Source of the DNA: Magnetococcales bacterium
GTDB lineage: Bacteria > Pseudomonadota > Magnetococcia > Magnetococcales > JADFYX01
NCBI GenBank assembly: GCA_015232405.1
Contig: JADFZS010000024.1
Location: 1-49,214 of the forward strand
DNA: 49,214 bases
Direction of reading: 5' to 3'
Shown here: one piece after another, positions 1 to 9,469 of the stretch
Layout of the letters: each line of letters starts with the position of its first letter
Numbering within the stretch: the stretch's first letter is position 1
Translations under genes and position numbers: made by a program
The notes under the pieces: model-generated
Told to the model about the DNA's origin: nothing
What the model saw: the letters and a program-made list of their open reading frames with translations, nothing else
The model's database searches: none

Positions 1-138
1 ATCACCCCTGATCACCACCCCAGGCCAAACAGAACACTGGGGACCGATAGTCACATCGCCGATAATAACCGCATCGGGATGGATAAAAGCCGTAGGGTCG
101 ATTTTTGGTTGAAAACTGGCATAGTTGTAAATTGGCAC
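1..138 (-). CDS. gamma-carbonic anhydrase-like hexapeptide protein (partial, N-terminus only)
   Basis: The minus strand reads 46 codons from a GTG at 138 to the window edge without a stop. The peptide has the signature of the gamma-carbonic anhydrase/YrdA-PaaY family: an N-terminal YNYASFQPKIDPTAFIHP segment, then IGDVTIGPQCSVWPGVVIRGD-like text typical of the left-handed beta-helix hexapeptide repeats. In this family a trimer binds a metal between subunits; the metal-binding histidines lie beyond the window, so enzymatic activity cannot be judged. The start is GTG because an in-frame TAA lies two codons upstream and no ATG follows early. No clear Shine-Dalgarno is seen. Family assignment is fairly safe; substrate is unknown. 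Confidence 0.75.
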   Translation of the reverse strand, partial: MPIYNYASFQPKIDPTAFIHPDAVIIGDVTIGPQCSVWPGVVIRGD

Positions 139-399
139 GATTTAGCTCATTTATGTTATAGTGTTAACTTTATTATCTTATTCTCTAGCCTTCGCCGATT
201 TTTTTAACCAATTAAACCCATCAAAGTTAATTAGGCGAGTTTGGCAAATTTAAAAAGGCCAGCATAGCTGCGGTCAGTATATAGTAGGTAGTTTACCTTT
301 GGTATATTTATATGAGAATATCTTGTTATTGGCTCTTTATATGATGACGAAATATCTTCACTGTTTGGGTTTAACAAATGAGGTGGTTATATTAAACCC
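139..399. other. intergenic region between divergent genes
   Basis: 261 bp of AT-rich sequence separates the minus-strand hexapeptide gene from the plus-strand sulfotransferase gene, so it should hold two divergent promoters. I see no convincing -35/-10 pair, terminator or repeat that can be defended by eye. Confidence 0.4.
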
Positions 400-1467
400 A
401 TGAAATCAAACGCTAAAATGCTGCCACTTTTTTTGGTCGGCTCCCCTCGCTCCGGCACTACACTTCTCTCGGCGATATTAGAGGTCAAGTTTAACCTGGC
501 GGTTCCCATGGAGACACATTTTGTCCCCTATTTCTCCCGTCTGCTCTGGTTGTGGGGTGATCTCTCCATTCGTAAAAACAGAGAGCGGTTGCTTGATGAT
601 ATGTTTGTTTTTCTCGATATATGGACCGCTCGCAACAATCCTGCCCGTTCAATTGATAACTATTGGGGGGTGAGCCTGTTATCCCTCATGGAGCAAAAAG
701 AGGAGATTATATCTGCTGGTGAGACATTTGGAGCCATGGCAAAAAAAATGTTCGATCTTTTTGCCCAAAATAGAGGCTGTGAACATTGGGCCGATAATAG
801 CTCCTTTTATGATGTCGAGCCTCTGGAAAATTGGGATTACCATTTTGCCGATATCCATGTGGTGCACCTAATACGTGATGGTCGGGATGCCACAATATCC
901 TGGTTGAAATCATGGTTCGCCCCGACAAATTTTTCTGACACAACGTCACGTTGGGTTGATCATGTAAAAGAAAAAAAATCTTGGGGAGAGAAAAATCCCC
1001 AGAGATATCTAGAGATCTATTATGAGGATCTAATCGACGATCCCCATGCAATAATTGCAAAAATTGGCTCTTTCATCAAAGCTACCCCAAATCAAGATCC
1101 CATTGATCTGCAAAAAAGTCCCTACGGTAGGGTGCTAGGAGTAGGGGGAACCCACGATCTTTTAAAAGGTCATATAAAGAGTGGCAACAAAGGTAAATGG
1201 CAAAAAGAGATGTCGGTCAGCCAGCAGCAGTTTTTTGAATATATGGCTGGCTCCACCTTGAAGCAGTTTTCATATCCACTGCATCATGGTGATTGTTCCA
1301 TGTTTTTGCAGTGGTTTTTTACATTAAAGAGATTTTTTTCCTGGTTTAAGAGGCTTTTTGTAAAAAACTTCTATCTGCGTAAGGCAAAATCAATTTTGCC
1401 CATTATAATATTTGTTGCAAGACGGTTGGGAATACCAGCAAAACGGCTTATTAAGTGGCTTCGTTAA
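400..1467 (+). CDS. PAPS-dependent sulfotransferase family protein
   Basis: A 355-residue cytosolic or membrane-associated sulfotransferase. The N-terminal GSPRSGTTLL (14-23) is the 5'-phosphosulfate-binding loop of PAPS sulfotransferases, and HLIRDGRDA (156-164) is the 3'-phosphate-binding motif with its Arg and the following region. The family transfers sulfate from PAPS to hydroxyl or amino groups of sugars, lipids or proteins. The last 55 residues are unusually basic and hydrophobic, which could tether the enzyme to the membrane (inference). The start ATG at 400 has an AGGTGG stretch 14 nt upstream, a rather long spacing. The next genes encode a radical SAM enzyme and large membrane proteins, so modification of a surface glycan or lipid is plausible but unproven. 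Confidence 0.85.
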   Translation: MKSNAKMLPLFLVGSPRSGTTLLSAILEVKFNLAVPMETHFVPYFSRLLWLWGDLSIRKNRERLLDDMFVFLDIWTARNNPARSIDNYWGVSLLSLMEQKEEIISAGETFGAMAKKMFDLFAQNRGCEHWADNSSFYDVEPLENWDYHFADIHVVHLIRDGRDATISWLKSWFAPTNFSDTTSRWVDHVKEKKSWGEKNPQRYLEIYYEDLIDDPHAIIAKIGSFIKATPNQDPIDLQKSPYGRVLGVGGTHDLLKGHIKSGNKGKWQKEMSVSQQQFFEYMAGSTLKQFSYPLHHGDCSMFLQWFFTLKRFFSWFKRLFVKNFYLRKAKSILPIIIFVARRLGIPAKRLIKWLR

Positions 1468-1594
1468 ATAAATAATATATATGAGTTGTTTGAGTGCCAA
1501 ACATGCCATGAAGCTTGACTTAAGGTCTCTATTAAGAGCATTATAAGCTACGTTTACAATTAGGTTTAAAACAGAGTTAGGTACTTTATCTACC

Positions 1595-3007
1595 ATGAAA
1601 ATCTGTCTAATTTTCACCCCTGTCGAACATATCACAATTACTTCTGATTGGGCTTTTAGGGATGATGGAGTTGGTGCAATACCTCCTCTTAGCCTGATGT
1701 ATGTCGCTGGAACTCTGGAAAAGATCGGTGTAGAGGTAAAGATCATTGATATGATCGCTTCTCGACTTAGCCTGGATGAAACTCTCGCTGAAATCAGAGA
1801 GTTCGCCCCAGATATGTTGGGATTTACCCTTAGTACCTACAGTTTTCATGCAATTTTAAATTGGATAAAAAGTTTTAAAGAACACACTGGTTTGCCTGTT
1901 GTGGTGGGTGGTGCTCATGTGATGCTCTACCCTATTGAGACCATGAGCCATAAGGCAATTGATTATGCCATTGTGGGAGAGGCGGAAAAACCACTGCCTG
2001 AGTTTATTGATGCCATAAAAAATGGAAAATCCCTCCACGGCATAAAATCCCTCTGCTTTCGGGATAACGGTAAGCTTATATCGGATCTCACTCGTCAGAT
2101 AGTGGAAAATATTGATGATATTCCCTATCCAACTCGCCACCTGATCGATAACACAAAATATTTTAACATTTTATCCAAAACCAAAAACTTTACCGCCATG
2201 TTGTCAACTCGTGGCTGTCCATATCGCTGTACATTTTGTGACCAGAAAACTCCCCCATATCGTCTGCGAACGGCAAAAAGTTTTGTTGAAGAGGTGAAAT
2301 ACAACTACCACAAATTTGGCATAAGGGAGTTTGATATATACGACTCCACCCTCACTGCAAATCGACGGCGGGTGATTGAGATCTGTGATTTATTGGTTAA
2401 AGAGGATCTTGATATCGGCTGGACTATTCGCAGCACCATAATGGCGATTAACTATGAGGTTTTGGATGCTTTAAAAAGGGCGAAGTGCCATACCATCATG
2501 TATGGCGTTGAGACAAGTGACCCTGAAATTTTAAAAAGAATGAAAAAAAATATATCTTCTGAGCGAGTATGGGATAGACTTAGGTATACTAGCAAGATAG
2601 GTATAAGGGTGCTGGGTTATTTTATGTTTGGTTATCCCGGTGAGACCAGAAAGACCATTGAAGATACTATACAGTACTCTTTGGACCTGCCCCTTGACTA
2701 TGCCCAGTTTACAGTTTTGATCCCCTTTCCCGATACCGAGATATATGAATATTATCAAGAGAATAGCGATTGTGGTGATATCTGGGCCAAATATACCTTA
2801 GATCCCAATTACGATGTCAATATTGAGCTGTTGGGTTCAGAGCTAAAACGTGAAGAGGTCTCCAAAATGTTGGCTAAGGCCTATTATCGTTTCTATTTTC
2901 GACCACGTATTATATGGGCGCGTCTAAGGCAGTTAACCTCTAAGGATGAATTTATACAGTTGAGCAAAGGAGCCATTGGCCTTTTGAAAGGTTATTATAA
3001 AAAGTAG
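1595..3007 (+). CDS. B12-binding-domain radical SAM enzyme
   Basis: 470 residues. Residues 1-170 look like the cobalamin-binding Rossmann-type domain of class B/E radical SAM proteins (MKICLIFTP start, PPLSLMYVAGTLEKIG, then VVVGGAHV and DYAIVGEAE). The radical SAM core follows with the [4Fe-4S] ligands C208, C212 and C215 in RGCPYRCTFC. FGYPGET near residue 345 is the conserved GYPGE-type loop of the BchE/hopanoid-type family. Such enzymes perform methylations, cyclisations or oxidative rearrangements on lipids, tetrapyrroles or natural products. No substrate can be inferred here. The gene stands 127 bp after the sulfotransferase and 100 bp before the next gene on the same strand. The ATG start has only weak Shine-Dalgarno support. 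Confidence 0.85.
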   Translation: MKICLIFTPVEHITITSDWAFRDDGVGAIPPLSLMYVAGTLEKIGVEVKIIDMIASRLSLDETLAEIREFAPDMLGFTLSTYSFHAILNWIKSFKEHTGLPVVVGGAHVMLYPIETMSHKAIDYAIVGEAEKPLPEFIDAIKNGKSLHGIKSLCFRDNGKLISDLTRQIVENIDDIPYPTRHLIDNTKYFNILSKTKNFTAMLSTRGCPYRCTFCDQKTPPYRLRTAKSFVEEVKYNYHKFGIREFDIYDSTLTANRRRVIEICDLLVKEDLDIGWTIRSTIMAINYEVLDALKRAKCHTIMYGVETSDPEILKRMKKNISSERVWDRLRYTSKIGIRVLGYFMFGYPGETRKTIEDTIQYSLDLPLDYAQFTVLIPFPDTEIYEYYQENSDCGDIWAKYTLDPNYDVNIELLGSELKREEVSKMLAKAYYRFYFRPRIIWARLRQLTSKDEFIQLSKGAIGLLKGYYKK

Positions 3008-3107
3008 ATTTTTTTTAGAATTTGGCTCTGTTTCCATCTTTGTTTGTAAACTACAAAAATTAGATCCTTATGTGCTTTGATAAGACCATTTGATTGGTAA
3101 ATTGTAA

Positions 3108-5078
3108 ATGAGTCAACACCAAAATATAGCTGATAAAACTGAATCAAGGATTGCTTGGCTGTTGTTATTGGTTGTGTTTTTTGGGTTGCTAATCTTTAAA
3201 GCCAACCTGTTATTCCAAGTACAAAACAGTCGTCATACAGTTGTCGAGCCAGATGACTTCTATGGCTATATGACCCAAGCCGTTATCTGGGATTGTCGCT
3301 TTGGTCAGCCATGCCCGGGGTTTGATGATCTAAAGGAGGTACTAGGCAGAACAACAGACGACTCTTGGGTAGAGTTCTATCGTTTTAGACAGTATCACCG
3401 CATACTGTATGACAAAACCCCTATCTACTCTCTATCTCTTAAGCTTCTGCGTTATGTAAACTCCACATGGGATGAGGCTTTCAACCAGCTAGCCATTGTG
3501 GGGATGGTTCTGTTGCAGTTTGCTGTGGCATGGTTGCTGGTTGTTCTTTTTGGTCCTGTACCTGCCTCTTTTGGTCTGGTGCTATCCACCCCATTTTGGT
3601 TTAACTATTTTGTTACCCCTTTTCCCTGGCTTTTTTCCCTGGCGTTTGGCTTGGGGGCAATTGCAACTATAATTCATAGATACAACAGCTGGTTGCTCTT
3701 TTGGTTTCTCTCCATTTTTGCAATACTTTTCCACCCCATGGGTCAGTTGACATTTTTAGCGGGTATTTTCTTTTATATCATACAGTTTAAATATTATATC
3801 AAAGCAGAGCTGATCCGATTTTTAGCTGCTAGTTTCCTGATATTTATCGGTGTTGTTCTTCTTGGCTGGTTTTTAAACGGTTTTTCCAATCAAGTTACCA
3901 ACCCCCACATTTCCCAAGTTAGTCAATCCATCTATTCTGGTATTTTACAAAATGGGGAGGTTTTGCTTTTAATAGTAAAAAGATGGGCCAATAGTTTTGG
4001 CGGCGGGGTTAACTTTTTATGGTTGTTTGTGGCTGGTCTTTTGGTATTGCCAGCTAAATGGCGTAATCGCAGCCTGTTGGTACTGGTAATTGCTGGGTTG
4101 GCTCTTTTGGCTAGCACTCTTTTGGTGATACCGGGTTATATCGGTGTTCTAACCAATCGGGTTTCGTTGCCAATAATAATGATTATCTGTGGCTTTTTGG
4201 GGCTGGTAACTTGGCATGCAACAAAAAATTATTGGGAAATTGTCGATTATTTTCGCTGTAGGGCATTTGAGTTATCTAAATTTAGAATCTTAGTCGCAAC
4301 ACTTTTTTTTGTCGGAGCAGCACAATCTTTTCCCTTTTTTTTTGCTCCTGTTCCAAAATTAGCCAATCATCTTGTAAGCCACCTTGTTAATCGTCATAAC
4401 TACACAGTTAATGAGCAACAGATAAACAGTATTGCCGAACATATCAAAGATAGTGACCGGGTTTTGTTTATGTCTGAGGAGGCATTTTATTATTACGCAA
4501 TTCAAACTGGCTTTAAAAGACGGGCAACCATTGTTGCAAGCTTAGATGATAAACTTGTGGACTATTATCGCAATTTGGAAGGGTGGCCACCACCATTTAT
4601 CTCTTTTTGGAATCCACTGCGCATTGGTCGGATCGATTTATCCACGGGGGGAGCCTTTATCATAAAAGCTAAAAATGATGAGACATTCAGTAAAAGGTTG
4701 GCAATAAAACCAGCTAAGGGGAGGGGGCTGCCAAGCTTGTTATCCATCACCACCGATACTGGCGATAGCTGTGATGTGGAGCTAACCGCAAAAGGTGGAT
4801 GGCATAACATCCCCTGTGTAGTGGCAGCAACAAAAACTGTCACAATTAAAAGAGAGGGGGAGAGTGTTGGTGATACCCTGGCAATTGTTGGTATAAAAGT
4901 TGGAGATAGCAACTTAAACTGGCCCTGGAATACCGATATCACCCTGATCCCCAATAGTGATAATCCTGATAAGTCAGTAGTTTTTAACGAATCCGACTTT
5001 ACTTCAAACCGTTTTAACTGTCCCGTAAAGGTTATAGATGACCAAGGCTCTTTCGTAGTTTCCAAAAGGCAATGCTAA
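3108..5078 (+). CDS. large multi-spanning membrane protein, GT-C-like topology, unknown function
   Basis: 656 residues. I do not recognise a named family. The first 20 residues are polar, followed by a hydrophobic helix (about 15-36), a periplasmic-looking loop with the acidic string EPDDFYGY and two cysteines (DCRFGQPC), then roughly nine more hydrophobic segments up to about residue 440. The final 210 residues are soluble in character. An acidic motif in the first long loop plus many helices is the general plan of GT-C lipid-linked-sugar transferases, so a role in glycan transfer at the membrane is possible; this is inference from topology and neighbours only. The downstream gene has a similar plan. 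Confidence 0.7.
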   Translation: MSQHQNIADKTESRIAWLLLLVVFFGLLIFKANLLFQVQNSRHTVVEPDDFYGYMTQAVIWDCRFGQPCPGFDDLKEVLGRTTDDSWVEFYRFRQYHRILYDKTPIYSLSLKLLRYVNSTWDEAFNQLAIVGMVLLQFAVAWLLVVLFGPVPASFGLVLSTPFWFNYFVTPFPWLFSLAFGLGAIATIIHRYNSWLLFWFLSIFAILFHPMGQLTFLAGIFFYIIQFKYYIKAELIRFLAASFLIFIGVVLLGWFLNGFSNQVTNPHISQVSQSIYSGILQNGEVLLLIVKRWANSFGGGVNFLWLFVAGLLVLPAKWRNRSLLVLVIAGLALLASTLLVIPGYIGVLTNRVSLPIIMIICGFLGLVTWHATKNYWEIVDYFRCRAFELSKFRILVATLFFVGAAQSFPFFFAPVPKLANHLVSHLVNRHNYTVNEQQINSIAEHIKDSDRVLFMSEEAFYYYAIQTGFKRRATIVASLDDKLVDYYRNLEGWPPPFISFWNPLRIGRIDLSTGGAFIIKAKNDETFSKRLAIKPAKGRGLPSLLSITTDTGDSCDVELTAKGGWHNIPCVVAATKTVTIKREGESVGDTLAIVGIKVGDSNLNWPWNTDITLIPNSDNPDKSVVFNESDFTSNRFNCPVKVIDDQGSFVVSKRQC

Positions 5079-5228
5079 GAAGATTTTAATAAAATGTAAA
5101 AAGATATTAATTTTGTTAGAGACTAACAAAACTTTGTAATGTTAAGATATTGTATACATTTTTTTGTGGATGATGTGATTGTGTATCAGCATTCATAAAG
5201 AGTACATACCGACTGTTTAAGGGGCAAA

Positions 5229-7454
5229 ATGCAAATAGCACCGCTTCATGGATGGGGCCAGATATCTAGTTGGAGTAGTAGGAGATGGCTTGGGTTTTGG
5301 TTTTTCTGGTCTCTACTTGTCTCAGGGGTCTATTGGTTTTTGGGACCGTACTCCTACATAAGAATTCAAGATACAACAGATTTTAACCTAGCCTACCGTA
5401 TTGCCGCCGCCAAAGATTTTTTAGAATATGGCATAACCTACTGGCAGCCAAAATTTGCTGGTGGTATGCCGGCTTGGGTAATGCCCCTATTTGATAGTTT
5501 TTTAATAACCGGTCCACCATTTTATCTCCTCCCCCCATGGGCAGCCTACGGCTTTATAATGTGGCTTCAGCGGTTTATTGCTGGCTATTTTACTTACAAA
5601 CTCTGTCGCTCTTTGGGTCTTAATACAGTTGCCAGCCTTTTTGCTGGCATGGCTTTTTCTCTCAACAACTGGTCTGTCATTGATTGGACCCTGTTTGATG
5701 GACTTGGTCCCCCCGTAACTCCACTCTATCTCTATCTGTTTGATCGTATTTTAAGGGTACAAGCAAAAGTACGTGGTCTGATATTGGTGGGGTTGTTGGG
5801 TGTTTTTCTTGCCCTTGTTGCCTCTTCTGCTCTCTACACCATCTTTTTACTGTGCGGTCTGCCCATTTGGATTCTCTATATTCGTGATTTTTCATTTAGG
5901 GATGTCTGGCAATATTTTTTCGTTTTTATCTTCTGTGCGGTGGTGGCGGAGCTGCCTGGAGTTATAGCGATATTGAGCTTTGTTGAAGATAGCTCCCGCA
6001 GTCTGCCATGGGCATATGTTGTGCCATCATGGCCTGAGATATTCAGCCGCTATTGGCTACAGCTTAAACTGGATGTCACCAAATTTATCACTGTTTATGT
6101 CTGTTTGGCCCTGGTTGGTATGGCTCTGGTGCGTAGGTGGGAGAGTGTTACCAAACGACTTTTGCTTTTACTCGTGGCAACAATCGTCGGCTCGGAACTA
6201 TTGCAACTTGGTCAGGTGTTGTCAGGAGATATCCTGCCTCCTGTTAAGGGTAATCTACGGGATTTTGTCCAGTTTACCATCCTGTTTGGGGTGTTGGTTG
6301 GTGCAAGTGGTCTGAATCTTGTCATAAACTATATCGAGACCCACGAAAGAGTGCAGCCACACATTAAAAAGCAAGTTATAGTCTTCGTTGGGCTGTTGGC
6401 GGTCATCAACCCCATCATGGCTCTACACGATGTAACAACAAAGTTGGTAAAGCGTATCTACTTTGATAACTATCAAGCCAACTTTGCCTCTCCTGCTATT
6501 AAAAAATTTCGTGCCAAAACAGAAGGTGAAGAGCCGTTTCGTGTTGCAACCATGGTCTCCAACATGCCCGGTATAGGCAGTGAATCGGGAATGCAGTTTT
6601 ACCCCGGTTATACCTTTGCATATGGCTTTGATAGTATCGACGGCTATTATCGCATGTACTCCATGCGTAGTTATCAATATTGGTTGCTGGTAGTTGATGA
6701 TATTCTGGCCCATCATCCTATATATAAAGATTTTATAGCCAAAAGGCGGTATCTATTTACCCCCAATAACTATGCCTTTAGAAGCACACACAAACATCTC
6801 TTTTTTACCCCCAAAGAGACCATCCCATTTGCTAAGTGGTATAATCTGGATCTTCTCTCACTCAACAACACCCGCTATATATTTTCCCACTGGCCTTTGC
6901 AGCATCAAAATTTAAAACTGCTCTACAAGCCAGTCTCCGAACAGAGGGAGCGTGATAAATGGCAAAATTATGATAGAGAAGAGAGGATCTCTCAGGTGTT
7001 GCAAAAAAATTCGCCACCCCACGCTCTCTATATTTATGAGAATCTATCGGTAATTCCTAGAGCCTTTTTGGTAGGCGACATTGAGCAGCATGATGACCCT
7101 GAGACCCTGTTGATGAGTTTGAATAAAAAAACCGTAAAACAGCTCCAAAGCAGAGTATTGCTGCAAAAAGGGGTGCTAAAACAGCCAGATATCTATCCAA
7201 CAAAGCTGCAACAAAAGGATGTCTCAATCTCCTATCCCCGTCCTGACCGGGTGGTTATCAACAGTCAAAGTGATGGGGCTGCCATATTGGTGTTGACAGA
7301 TAATTATGACCGCTATTGGCGAGTGTGGGTGGACGGTGTTGAGGTAAAAATATTCCCAGCGTACCATATGTTTAGAGGTGTTGAGCTGGAAAAAGGCAAG
7401 CATGAGATAGTCATGGAATATTGGCCCCCATATCGTCTGAGCAGTGGCGGTTAG
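5229..7454 (+). CDS. YfhO-family membrane protein (GT-C type)
   Basis: 741 residues with multiple N-terminal membrane helices (20-400) and a large C-terminal extracytoplasmic part. The end contains the YfhO hallmark: a DNYDRYWRVWVDGVEV beta segment followed by FRGVELEKGKHEIVMEY. The YfhO family is assigned to GT-C-type membrane glycosyltransferases, implicated in Gram-positives in teichoic or lipoteichoic acid glycosylation; the acceptor here is unknown. The start has a good AAGGGG at 5219-5224, four bases from the ATG. The protein stops right after EYWPPYRLSSGG, where relatives often carry one more membrane helix. The next gene begins in the same reading frame at the codon after the TAG. Confidence 0.8.
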   Translation: MQIAPLHGWGQISSWSSRRWLGFWFFWSLLVSGVYWFLGPYSYIRIQDTTDFNLAYRIAAAKDFLEYGITYWQPKFAGGMPAWVMPLFDSFLITGPPFYLLPPWAAYGFIMWLQRFIAGYFTYKLCRSLGLNTVASLFAGMAFSLNNWSVIDWTLFDGLGPPVTPLYLYLFDRILRVQAKVRGLILVGLLGVFLALVASSALYTIFLLCGLPIWILYIRDFSFRDVWQYFFVFIFCAVVAELPGVIAILSFVEDSSRSLPWAYVVPSWPEIFSRYWLQLKLDVTKFITVYVCLALVGMALVRRWESVTKRLLLLLVATIVGSELLQLGQVLSGDILPPVKGNLRDFVQFTILFGVLVGASGLNLVINYIETHERVQPHIKKQVIVFVGLLAVINPIMALHDVTTKLVKRIYFDNYQANFASPAIKKFRAKTEGEEPFRVATMVSNMPGIGSESGMQFYPGYTFAYGFDSIDGYYRMYSMRSYQYWLLVVDDILAHHPIYKDFIAKRRYLFTPNNYAFRSTHKHLFFTPKETIPFAKWYNLDLLSLNNTRYIFSHWPLQHQNLKLLYKPVSEQRERDKWQNYDREERISQVLQKNSPPHALYIYENLSVIPRAFLVGDIEQHDDPETLLMSLNKKTVKQLQSRVLLQKGVLKQPDIYPTKLQQKDVSISYPRPDRVVINSQSDGAAILVLTDNYDRYWRVWVDGVEVKIFPAYHMFRGVELEKGKHEIVMEYWPPYRLSSGG

Positions 7455-8375
7455 TTGGTGTTTTATTTAAAGCTTTTTATAGCATCACTGTTGGTCTATT
7501 GGCTGGTTGTGACAAACCAGCTCGATTTCTCTGCAATTGGTGAGGGGCTGTTCTCTTTTGCAGAGTTGCAGATGGCAGCAGTGCTCCTCCTGGGCTTTGC
7601 TATGCAGGCTCTACGTTGGTCACAAATATTAACCCTCCACAATATAATAATACCCTTCAAAGATGTGGTGCGGATATTTTTGATTGGGCAGTTTTTTTTC
7701 ATGACTTCACTTGGTATGGCTGGGGGAGAGGTGGCACGGGGCTATTATATCAGATCCTATGCCGGAGATAAGAGTGTTGCTGCCATATCAACAGTTTTGC
7801 TGGACCGGCTTTTGGGGCTATACACCTTTACCTTCCTTGGTTCCATGGCATTTGTCACAATCTGGTTGCAGTCAGAACCACCCACAGGTGTGGTGCATAT
7901 GGGGATGGTCGCCATTGTTCTTTGTATTGTTTTATCAATGTTTTTTTTGTTGTTATATCAACCAAAACTGCGAAAGATAATATCTGCTCGTCTAGGGGAG
8001 TCCTGGCAGAAAAAAATGGCAGGGGTCTTTTCCTATTCAGACCACCACATGGAGCAACTACCAAGGCTTTTCTTGGTTTCTACCCTATCCAACATTGTTA
8101 TGATTACAGCTTTTAAGCTGGCTTGTGAGATATTAAACGCCCAGATAGGCTGGCAAGGGGTCTTTCTCATAACCCCCTTGGTGATTTTGGCAAACAGTCT
8201 GCCCATATCATTTGGAGGAATTGGAGTGGGGGAGGCAACTGCCCAGGCTTTGTTGCTGCAGATTGGTATAGATAACGGGGCGGTAATTATGCTGTTGGTC
8301 AGGGTAACCCAGTGGCTTACGATACTACCCCTTGGGGCATATTTTTACATGGTAGAGTCCAAAAAAAGCCCCTAA
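7455..8375 (+). CDS. lysylphosphatidylglycerol synthase TM-region / UPF0104 family protein
   Basis: About 306 residues, nearly all membrane helices, with the pattern of the LPG_synthase_TM (UPF0104, AglD-type) family: a first helix followed by NQLDFSAI, the ALRW motif, GMAGGEVARGYY, DRLLGLYTF and a late PISFGGIGVGEATAQALLLQ. The family has flippase-like or lipid-translocating roles, often beside glycosyltransferases. The start is either TTG 7455 or GTG 7458; neither has a strong Shine-Dalgarno. It follows the preceding TAG with no gap and in the same frame, so translational coupling or stop readthrough is possible. It closes the surface-glycan-like locus; a 234-bp gap follows. Confidence 0.8.
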   Translation: MVFYLKLFIASLLVYWLVVTNQLDFSAIGEGLFSFAELQMAAVLLLGFAMQALRWSQILTLHNIIIPFKDVVRIFLIGQFFFMTSLGMAGGEVARGYYIRSYAGDKSVAAISTVLLDRLLGLYTFTFLGSMAFVTIWLQSEPPTGVVHMGMVAIVLCIVLSMFFLLLYQPKLRKIISARLGESWQKKMAGVFSYSDHHMEQLPRLFLVSTLSNIVMITAFKLACEILNAQIGWQGVFLITPLVILANSLPISFGGIGVGEATAQALLLQIGIDNGAVIMLLVRVTQWLTILPLGAYFYMVESKKSP

Positions 8376-8488
8376 TTGAATTTTTTTTTTACAAAAAATA
8401 GCAAAATTTTAACGATCTAACTTCTGCTTTTTGAAGGAAATGCATAGCTATATTAGGGTTTTCTAACGCTCTTTTTGCTTACAGAGTG

Positions 8489-8517
8489 TTGACTCTCAAC
8501 AGTTTGCCGTGTAGTTT
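8489..8517 (+). promoter_or_regulatory. candidate sigma70 promoter of the nuo operon
   Basis: TTGACT (8489-8494) and TAGTTT (8512-8517) are separated by 17 bases in the 234-bp gap before nuoA. The -35 is 5/6 to consensus and the -10 only 3/6, so this is a tentative call. A transcript from here would carry a leader of about 85 nt. The rest of the gap is AT-rich with no clear operator or terminator. Confidence 0.35.
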
Positions 8518-8609
8518 TCTTTGGGTCTGAAACTAAGTTAATATTTGATTCGCAACTCAGGCTTTTGCTAGTGGCGTGCGTCCTTGGGGCGTCTTGGAGT
8601 GTTTGAACA

Positions 8610-8966
8610 ATGCTTGAAACTTATTTTCCCGTCCTTGTTGCTTTAGGTATCGCCTTGGGAATGGCTGTCGGCATGATGGGTGTATCATACCTCATCGGCC
8701 CCAAAAATCCCTATGCCGATAAGCAGAGTCAGTATGAGTGTGGTTTCGAGCCATTTAACCGTATCCGTATGAAGTTTGATGTGCGTTTTTATCTAATCGC
8801 CATCCTTTTCATCATCTTCGACATTGAAGCTGCCTTTTTGTTCCCATGGGCAGTAGCTTTTTCTGATATTGGCATCATCGGCTTCATTGAGATGATCCTA
8901 TTTCTCTTTGTTCTTTTGGTTGGTTATATCTATGCATGGAAGAAGGGTGCTTTAGAATGGGAGTAG
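8610..8966 (+). CDS. nuoA: NADH-quinone oxidoreductase subunit A
   Basis: 118 residues, three membrane helices. The conserved NuoA loop between helix 1 and 2 is present: [21 protein letters not shown], with the Cys-Gly-Phe-Glu signature, followed by [29 protein letters not shown], which is diagnostic. NuoA lies at the junction of the membrane arm and the quinone site of complex I. GGAG lies ten bases before the ATG. The gene overlaps nuoB by 10 bp. It is the first gene of a 14-gene operon in canonical order. Confidence 0.97.
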   Translation: MLETYFPVLVALGIALGMAVGMMGVSYLIGPKNPYADKQSQYECGFEPFNRIRMKFDVRFYLIAILFIIFDIEAAFLFPWAVAFSDIGIIGFIEMILFLFVLLVGYIYAWKKGALEWE

Positions 8967-9469
8967 TCGAACAGATCAACAAAGAGGTTTCAGACCGGGG
9001 TTTTATTCTCGCCTCTGCTGATAAACTGGTAAACTGGGCAAGAACCTGCTCAATGTGGCCCATGACCTTTGGTCTGGCTTGTTGTGCGGTGGAGATGATG
9101 CACGCAGGTGCTAGTCGTTATGATCTTGACCGTTTTGGTATGGGTGCATTCCGTGGCAGTCCACGTCAATCAGACGTGATGATCGTTGCCGGTACCCTCA
9201 CCAACAAAATGGCCCCAGCTCTACGGTTGCTTTACGATCAGATGTCTGAACCTCGTTGGGTTATATCCATGGGTTCATGTGCCAATGGTGGTGGCTACTA
9301 CCATTATGGTTACTCCACTGTCCGTGGTTGCGACCAAATTGTTCCTGTTGATGTCTATATTCCCGGCTGTCCTCCAACTGCCGAGGCGTTTTTGTACGGT
9401 ATTCTTCAGCTCCATAAAAAGATTCACCGCACCCATACAATCTATAGCGGTTGGGGCGTGCGGTCATGA
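8957..9469 (+). CDS. nuoB: NADH-quinone oxidoreductase subunit B
   Basis: 170 residues from the ATG at 8957. An upstream in-frame ATG at 8936 lies deeper inside nuoA and would add seven residues without family precedent. NuoB carries the terminal cluster N2: C42-C43, C108 (GSCANGGG) and C138 (PGCPPTAE) are all present. It passes electrons to the quinone at the NuoB/NuoD interface on the cytoplasmic side of the membrane. The start overlaps the end of nuoA by 10 bp, and its own stop overlaps the nuoC start in an ATGA, implying translational coupling. Confidence 0.97.
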   Translation: MGVVEQINKEVSDRGFILASADKLVNWARTCSMWPMTFGLACCAVEMMHAGASRYDLDRFGMGAFRGSPRQSDVMIVAGTLTNKMAPALRLLYDQMSEPRWVISMGSCANGGGYYHYGYSTVRGCDQIVPVDVYIPGCPPTAEAFLYGILQLHKKIHRTHTIYSGWGVRS

